From Bacillus methanolicus MGA3 (GTDB lineage Bacteria; Bacillota; Bacilli; Bacillales; Cytobacillaceae): a DNA stretch of 64,000 nt. The position numbers and the translations under genes are program-made. Below, in pieces: positions 59,193-64,000 of this stretch. The stretch spans positions 168,001-232,000 of the forward strand of contig NZ_CP007739.1 in the NCBI RefSeq assembly GCF_000724485.1, read 5' to 3'. Every line of letters starts with the position of its first letter. Position 1 is the first letter of the stretch. The notes below the pieces were generated by a model that did no database searches, was not told the DNA's origin, and saw only the letters and a list, made by a program, of their open reading frames with translations.

Positions 59193-59356
59193 TTAAAGCT
59201 TTAACCTCAAAATCGACTCCACAGCCTCGTATAAAGAATCCGCCTGAAGATCTGCACTTGTCGAACTTGACCCTATAAAAACCGTTTTGCAGCCTGCTTT
59301 TTGCCAGCTTCAATATCTCTTTCGTGATCGCCAACCATGATGCTTTTTTTCAAATC
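59193..59356 (-). pseudogene. Remnant of a HAD-superfamily phosphatase
   Basis: On the minus strand the sequence reads DLKKSIMVGDHERDIEAGKK, then after a one-base shift in an A run near 59305 AGCKTVFIGSSSTSADLQAD and SLYEAVESILRLKL before a stop. This is the C-terminal motif (GD...D...G..AG..T) of HAD/GmhB-like phosphatases. The N-terminal two thirds, including the DxD nucleophile, are absent. It is a truncated, frameshifted relic. No other gene lies in the 59099-59564 interval. Confidence 0.8.
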
Positions 59357-59564
59357 AATATTATATTTAACTCACCTCTTTAACGGCTCACCGTATTGAG
59401 GGTCTGGCCCGCGAATAAAGCAAGCTGTGGGTTTCATAGGTATAGAAAATAGGTGGAATGAATGTGAAAAATTTTATAAGAAACATTTTGTTATCTCTCC
59501 CTTTCTTTTCTTTGAAAGTGTTAAAATAAAATAGTGTGTGATTCAACAAAATGGAGGTTCAATC

Positions 59565-60647
59565 ATGAAAACAAAAATTGGTTTGTTATATGGCGGAAAA
59601 TCCGCTGAACATAAAGTGTCCATGCAAACAGCAATGGCTGTTATCAAAGCTCTAGATCTTGAAAAATTTGATATTTATCCAATTTACATAACCGAAGAAG
59701 GTCAATGGATTAAGGGTCCGCAGCTTACTGGACCCGTGGAAAATGTCAAAGAGCTTGAGTTTAAGAAGGAAGATCCTCAAGCGAATGCTCCTTTAGCTCC
59801 AAGCGTTTTTCAGGCTGATGCATCAGAAAAGCAGGAGCCTCTTGATGTGATTTTTCCGTTGTTGCACGGTCCAAATGGAGAAGACGGAACAGTGCAGGGG
59901 CTGCTTGAACTATTAAATCTCCCATACGTTGGAAACGGTGTTCTTGCTTCGGCTGCAGGCATGGACAAAGTCATTATGAAAAATATTTTTGCTCAAGCAG
60001 GGCTTTCCCAAGTTAACTATGTTTGGTTTATCCGAAGCGAGTGGGAAAAAGCAAAAGAACAAGCGTATGAGAAAGTGGAAAAAGAACTAGGCTATCCTTG
60101 TTTTGTAAAACCTGCAAACCTTGGATCAAGCGTCGGAATCAACAAAGCAACAAACAGAAGCGAGCTTGAAGCAGCTTTCCAAGAAGCGTTCCAATTCGAC
60201 CGGAAAATCATAATTGAAGAGGGCGTGACGGCAAGAGAAATTGAAATCGGTGTACTGGGGAATGACGAGCCGGAATGTTCGGTTGCCGGCGAAATCGTTC
60301 CGAAGAAAGAATTTTATGACTACAAAGCCAAATATGAAGACGGCGATACTGCTCTCATTATCCCGGCAGATTTAACGGAGGAAGAATACGCTAAACTAAA
60401 AGAAATGGCAATTAAAGCTTTTAAAGCATTAGATTGTTCAGGCCTTGTCAGAGCAGACTTTTTCTTAACAAAAGATGGAAAATTATACATCAATGAGGTA
60501 AACACGATGCCGGGATTCACCCCTTTCAGTATGTTCCCGCTCCTCTGGAAACACTCTGGAATTGAATATCCTGAGCTAATTGAACGCCTTGTCAAACTGG
60601 CAAAAGAAAGGCATGCTGAAAAACAAAATATTAAACATACACTATAA
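59565..60647 (+). CDS. ddl: D-alanine-D-alanine ligase
   Basis: Ddl makes the D-Ala-D-Ala dipeptide for peptidoglycan. The 360-aa ATP-grasp enzyme has [76 protein letters not shown] and the metal-binding [26 protein letters not shown]. Tyr rather than Phe at the omega-loop [11 protein letters not shown] segment indicates the normal D-Ala-D-Ala type. GGAGG lies before the ATG at 59565. ddl-murF order is conserved in bacilli. Confidence 0.97.
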   Translation: MKTKIGLLYGGKSAEHKVSMQTAMAVIKALDLEKFDIYPIYITEEGQWIKGPQLTGPVENVKELEFKKEDPQANAPLAPSVFQADASEKQEPLDVIFPLLHGPNGEDGTVQGLLELLNLPYVGNGVLASAAGMDKVIMKNIFAQAGLSQVNYVWFIRSEWEKAKEQAYEKVEKELGYPCFVKPANLGSSVGINKATNRSELEAAFQEAFQFDRKIIIEEGVTAREIEIGVLGNDEPECSVAGEIVPKKEFYDYKAKYEDGDTALIIPADLTEEEYAKLKEMAIKAFKALDCSGLVRADFFLTKDGKLYINEVNTMPGFTPFSMFPLLWKHSGIEYPELIERLVKLAKERHAEKQNIKHTL

Positions 60648-60652
60648 CACCA

Positions 60653-60684
60653 GGACACGGCGATAATGCCGTGTCATTCCTTTT
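60653..60684 (+). terminator. Terminator-like hairpin between ddl and murF
   Basis: The stem GACACGGC/GCCGTGTC has a GATAAT loop and is followed by ATTCCTTTTC. The T run is weak, so read-through into murF is likely. Confidence 0.65.
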
Positions 60685-60714
60685 CACCATAAAAAGGAAA
60701 GAAGGGAGTAGACA

Positions 60715-62100
60715 ATGATTCAAAAAACGATCAAACAAATAAAAGAAATGATTAAGGTCGAAAACGATCTATCTAATTTTGAAAACATAGAGATTAATGG
60801 TGTTGCCATTGATTCCCGGAAAATTAAAATAGGAAATCTGTTTATTCCTTTCAAAGGGGAGAATACAGACGGGCACCGTTTTGTAGAAGATGCAATCAAG
60901 AAAGGTGCAGCTGCTGCACTTTGGCAAAAAGATGTACCAAATCCGCCGCTCGATTTGCCTGTTTTGATTGTTGAAGATACATTAAGAGCGCTGCAGGAGC
61001 TGGCACGAAGCTACCGCAATGAATTAAATATTAAGATTGTTGGAATTACCGGCAGCAATGGGAAGACGACTACAAAGGACATGACGGCCAACTTGCTTTC
61101 CATAAAATATAAAGTTCAAAAAACAGAAGGTAATTTTAACAACCATATCGGACTTCCGTTGACGGTCTTAAGCTTAAAACCAGATACGGAAATGGCCGTT
61201 CTCGAGATGGGCATGAGCGGCCGGGGCGAAATTGAATTTCTGACAAAACTTGCCCGACCAAATGCAGTCATCATCACTAATATCGGAGAGTCCCATCTTC
61301 TAGATCTCGGATCAAGAGAAGCCATTGCCGACGCCAAATTAGAAATCATTAAGGGCCTTGAGGACGGCGGATTAATCGTTTATCACGGAGATGAACCGCT
61401 CTTGAAAGAGCGATTGGAAAATTTTGATGGAAATGCGGTTTTAAAAACATTCGGAAGAAGCGAAAGGAATAACTTGTATCCGATTGAAATCCAACAAAGT
61501 GACAAGGGAAACGAGTTTAAAATTAATGCATCTCCTGAGGTTTTCTCGTTGCCGGTTCTCGGCACTCATAATGTGTTAAATGCCCTTGCAGCGATGCTGG
61601 CAGCTGAATATTTCGGCATTCCATTTGAAAAAATGAACGAAGGATTTTCAAACTTAAAGCTGACCAATATGCGCATGGAAATTGTTGAAGGAAAAAATGG
61701 CGAGAAAATCATCAATGACGCTTATAATGCCAGCCCAACTTCCATGAATGCTGCTGTTGAGCTCGTTTCGAATCTTTCCGGTTATAAAAACAAAATATTA
61801 GTACTCGGCGATATGCTTGAGCTCGGTCCGCAAGAAGAGCAATTCCATTACAATGTTGGAGCCAATTTAGATCCGGAAAAAGTTGATTTTGTATTTACGT
61901 ATGGAAAGCTCGGCAGCCATATTGCAGAAGGTGCCAAAACGGTTCTTCCGGAAAAAAGAGTATTTGCCTTCTTTGATAAAAATTCGTTAATAAATGAATT
62001 AACGAAACACACAAACAATGAGACGTTAATACTAGTGAAAGCATCGAGAGGGATGAAGTTAGAGGACGTTGTATTAGCATTACAAAAGAAAGAACAATAA
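60715..62100 (+). CDS. murF: UDP-MurNAc-tripeptide:D-Ala-D-Ala ligase MurF
   Basis: MurF adds D-Ala-D-Ala to UDP-MurNAc-tripeptide. At 461 aa it has the N-terminal Mur domain (AIDSRKIKIGNLFIPFKGENTDGHRFV), the ATP loop GITGSNGKTTTKDM near residue 113, EMGMSGRGEIEFL, ITNIGESHL and the C-terminal domain with NDAYNASPTSMNAAV. GGAAAGAAGGGAG precedes the ATG. It lies 67 bases after ddl, whose product is its substrate. Confidence 0.97.
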   Translation: MIQKTIKQIKEMIKVENDLSNFENIEINGVAIDSRKIKIGNLFIPFKGENTDGHRFVEDAIKKGAAAALWQKDVPNPPLDLPVLIVEDTLRALQELARSYRNELNIKIVGITGSNGKTTTKDMTANLLSIKYKVQKTEGNFNNHIGLPLTVLSLKPDTEMAVLEMGMSGRGEIEFLTKLARPNAVIITNIGESHLLDLGSREAIADAKLEIIKGLEDGGLIVYHGDEPLLKERLENFDGNAVLKTFGRSERNNLYPIEIQQSDKGNEFKINASPEVFSLPVLGTHNVLNALAAMLAAEYFGIPFEKMNEGFSNLKLTNMRMEIVEGKNGEKIINDAYNASPTSMNAAVELVSNLSGYKNKILVLGDMLELGPQEEQFHYNVGANLDPEKVDFVFTYGKLGSHIAEGAKTVLPEKRVFAFFDKNSLINELTKHTNNETLILVKASRGMKLEDVVLALQKKEQ

Positions 62101-62116
62101 AACTCTGTATTAATAG

Positions 62117-62148
62117 AAATCCCTGTTTCATGTGAAACGGGGATTTTT
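62117..62148 (+). terminator. Terminator after murF containing a parS-like sequence
   Basis: Stem AAATCCCTGTTTCA / TGAAACGGGGATTT is followed by TTTT. The centre, TGTTTCATGTGAAACG (62124-62139), differs from the ParB site consensus TGTTTCACGTGAAACA at two of 16 positions. Confidence 0.85.
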
Positions 62149-62233
62149 TATATCATTTCATTCATTTGTATGATATTTGTAAAAAAGTATAAAATAAAGA
62201 AAATTAGGTAATCAAATATACGGAGGAACAAGC

Positions 62234-62965
62234 ATGATAGGGTGCTTATGCATACATGGATTTACCGGTTCTCCGTATGAAGTGGAACCGCTGGTTGATT
62301 TTTTAAAAGAACATACAAATTGGGAGATTGCTGCACCGACTTTACCGGGCCATGGAGAAACACTTCAGTTAAAAGGCGTCCGATATAAAGATTGGATTAA
62401 GCACGCTGAAGAGGAACTTAAGAAGCTGATGAAGAGATGCGAGACGGTTTATGTTATTGGTTTTTCCATGGGAGGGTTGATCGCTGCCTATCTTGCTGTC
62501 AATTATCCTGTAAAAAAACTGGTTTTACTTAGTGCCGCTGCTTATTATGTAAATCCAAAACAGCTCGCAGCAGATATCGGAAAGATGGTAAAAGATACAT
62601 TCAGGGGAGAATTGCAAAATAATGATTTGTTTCTCCGATATAAGAAAAAAATCAAAGATACCCCAATTTCAGCAACTTTTCAATTTCGCACGCTTGTTTC
62701 AAATATCCGGCCCATTCTGGAAAAAATTGAAATTCCAACGTTTATCGCCCAAGGAGAAGCAGATGGGATTGTACCTTCTAAAAGCGCGAAATATATATAT
62801 GAAAAGATTGGTACTGAACATAAAAATATTAAATACATTAAGAAATCGGGGCATATGATTTGCCATTGCGATGAAAATGAGGAGCTTTTTTCTGATATCC
62901 TTGAATTTTTATCCTTAGAAACAGGCACCAATTTAAACAAACGTTTAATGAATAATTATAAGTAA
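62234..62965 (+). CDS. Carboxylesterase / monoacylglycerol lipase-like
   Basis: This 243-aa alpha/beta hydrolase of the Est30 type has LCIHGFTGSPYEVEPL (oxyanion loop), LPGHGETLQLKGVRYKDW, nucleophile Ser78 in GFSMGG, Asp in GEADGIVP (near 175) and His in KKSGHMICHCDE (near 206). Family members hydrolyse short-chain esters or monoacylglycerols in the cytoplasm. ACGGAGGAAC precedes the ATG. Its place between murF and cshA is common in bacilli, although functional linkage is unclear. Confidence 0.9.
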   Translation: MIGCLCIHGFTGSPYEVEPLVDFLKEHTNWEIAAPTLPGHGETLQLKGVRYKDWIKHAEEELKKLMKRCETVYVIGFSMGGLIAAYLAVNYPVKKLVLLSAAAYYVNPKQLAADIGKMVKDTFRGELQNNDLFLRYKKKIKDTPISATFQFRTLVSNIRPILEKIEIPTFIAQGEADGIVPSKSAKYIYEKIGTEHKNIKYIKKSGHMICHCDENEELFSDILEFLSLETGTNLNKRLMNNYK

Positions 62966-63064
62966 GAAAAATCTACCGATGGAACTTTCACTTTATTGCA
63001 ATAAAACCTTTTAAATGTTAAGATAAACTTCAAAGTGCCTAAGAGAGAAAGTCTTTGACAATCG

Positions 63065-63096
63065 GACATCCTCCAAGAAGGAGAATGTCTTTTTTT
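63065..63096 (+). terminator. Terminator between esterase gene and cshA
   Basis: The stem GACATCCTCC/GGAGAATGTC, with one mismatch, has an AAGAA loop and is followed by seven T residues. It lies 100 bases after the esterase stop and 83 before cshA. Confidence 0.88.
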
Positions 63097-63178
63097 GCGA
63101 CTCATTTATCTTTAAAAGCCATTGTTTATCACTTGTATTTAAGATTATATATACTGATTTAGTAAGGAGAAGGATACA

Positions 63179-64000
63179 TTGACGAAGTTTCAAGATTTAG
63201 GTTTAAGTCCTGCAATGATGAAATCGATAAAAAAAATGGGATTTGAGGAAGCTACTCCAATTCAAGCTCAAACGATCCCGTTAAGCCTGGAAAACAAAGA
63301 TCTAATCGGCCAAGCGCAAACCGGAACAGGAAAAACAGCAGCATTCGGAATCCCACTTATCGAAAAAATCGATATAGATCAGGACGTTATTCAAGGGATT
63401 GTAGTAGCACCGACGAGGGAGCTTGCCATTCAAGTTTCTGAAGAATTATTTAAAATTGGATATGGAAAGAAAGCACGGGTTCTAGCCATTTTTGGAGGAC
63501 AGGACATTAGCCGGCAAATTAAGGCGCTGAAAAAACGCCCGCACATTATTGTGGGAACTCCTGGCCGAATATTAGACCATATTAACCGGAAAACAATTCG
63601 CCTCGACAATGTAAAAATGGCTGTCCTTGACGAAGCAGATGAAATGCTGAATATGGGTTTTATTGATGATATTGAAGCGATTCTCGCCCAGATTCCGAAA
63701 GAGCGCCAGACGCTGTTATTCTCCGCTACGATGCCTGCACCGATTCAAAGAATGGCTGAGAAATTTATGAAAAATCCGCAAATTGTCCGTGTACAGTCTA
63801 AAGAAATGACTGTTCCGCAAATTGAACAATTCTACCTTGAAGTACATGAGAAAAACAAGTTCGATGTTCTGACAAGGTTATTGGATATTCAATCTCCTGA
63901 ATTGGCAATTGTTTTTGGAAGAACAAAGCGCCGTGTGGATGAATTATCCGAAGCGTTAAATTTAAGAGGCTATATGGCAGAAGGAATTCATGGTGATTTA
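63179..64000 (+). CDS. cshA: DEAD-box RNA helicase CshA, 3' truncated by window edge
   Basis: The visible 274 residues contain the Q motif ([31 protein letters not shown]), Walker A AQTGTGKT (about residues 46-53), APTRELA, GTPGR, the DEAD box itself, SATMP, and the start of the second RecA domain ([18 protein letters not shown]). CshA unwinds RNA, works with the degradosome and assists growth in the cold. The TTG start follows AAGGAGAAGG. Location after murF matches B. subtilis cshA (ydbR). The frame is open at the end of the window. Confidence 0.95.
   Translation, partial: MTKFQDLGLSPAMMKSIKKMGFEEATPIQAQTIPLSLENKDLIGQAQTGTGKTAAFGIPLIEKIDIDQDVIQGIVVAPTRELAIQVSEELFKIGYGKKARVLAIFGGQDISRQIKALKKRPHIIVGTPGRILDHINRKTIRLDNVKMAVLDEADEMLNMGFIDDIEAILAQIPKERQTLLFSATMPAPIQRMAEKFMKNPQIVRVQSKEMTVPQIEQFYLEVHEKNKFDVLTRLLDIQSPELAIVFGRTKRRVDELSEALNLRGYMAEGIHGDL

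Noticed and set aside
1..64000. Insertion sequences, prophage, integrase or conjugation genes
   Set aside because: No transposase, integrase, terminase or relaxase motif was found in any frame I read.

Overview
The window is a chromosomal stretch of a low-GC, endospore-type Bacillaceae bacterium. The support is the Bacillus gene order sigW-rsiW-cdaA-cdaR-glmM-glmS, a Spo0E-like phosphatase, FosB, the ddl-murF-cshA block, AGGAGG-type ribosome binding sites and frequent TTG/GTG starts. I cannot name the species. I see no rRNA, insertion sequence, prophage, plasmid gene or CRISPR array.

Layout. 1-565: tail of a tRNA cluster (Tyr, Gln, Lys, Gly, Ala). 0.7-3.7 kb: GntR regulator with a DUF1648 membrane protein, arginase, Spo0E-like protein. 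3.8-11.3 kb: envelope-stress sigma factor SigW and its anti-sigma factor, the c-di-AMP cyclase CdaA with its regulator CdaR, then GlmM and GlmS (the UDP-GlcNAc precursor route), with a glmS ribozyme before glmS. 11.7-20.9 kb: an accessory run of amino-acid permease, TauE/SafE exporter, a VOC protein, a heterodimeric multidrug ABC exporter, a small monooxygenase-like protein and an alpha/beta hydrolase. 21.1-26.6 kb: mannitol operon mtlA-mtlR-mtlF-mtlD. 27-29 kb: a small membrane protein, fosfomycin resistance enzyme FosB and a drug/metabolite transporter. 29-33 kb: TPP riboswitch and tenI-thiO-thiS-thiG-thiF. 33-46 kb: a lone gluconokinase, a two-gene betaine/ergothioneine-type ABC transporter, a methyltransferase, a subtilisin-like protease, a lysine-riboswitch-controlled permease, an SRAP protein, MgtE and an unassigned protein.

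46.3-58.4 kb is the most coherent system: a cobalamin riboswitch followed by about fourteen tightly packed, mostly overlapping genes for corrinoid uptake and salvage. BtuF-BtuC-BtuD import corrinoids. BtuD carries a fused CbiZ amidohydrolase that turns cobinamide into cobyric acid. CobQ can supply cobyric acid. CbiB and CobD rebuild the aminopropanol arm. CobU, CobS and CobC attach the lower ligand, a PduO-type enzyme adenosylates cobalt, and CblT/CblS import and phosphorylate alpha-ribazole. No corrin-ring synthesis gene and no CobT are present in the window. A divergent CobU-like protein with a broken P-loop sits inside the operon. 58.6-64 kb: a DUF4937 protein, a decayed HAD phosphatase, ddl, murF, a carboxylesterase and the start of the DEAD-box helicase gene cshA, which runs off the end.

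The least explained signals are: a LexA-like palindrome exactly filling the spacer of a good promoter upstream of cdaA; an interspersed structured element in the same leader; three mutually exclusive hairpins between the glmS ribozyme and the glmS start; paired operators in front of the GntR gene; a 20-bp tandem repeat after fosB; a 91-nt segment with crossing inverted repeats after mtlD; an orphan 22-bp palindrome after gntK; and the degenerate CobU paralogue.
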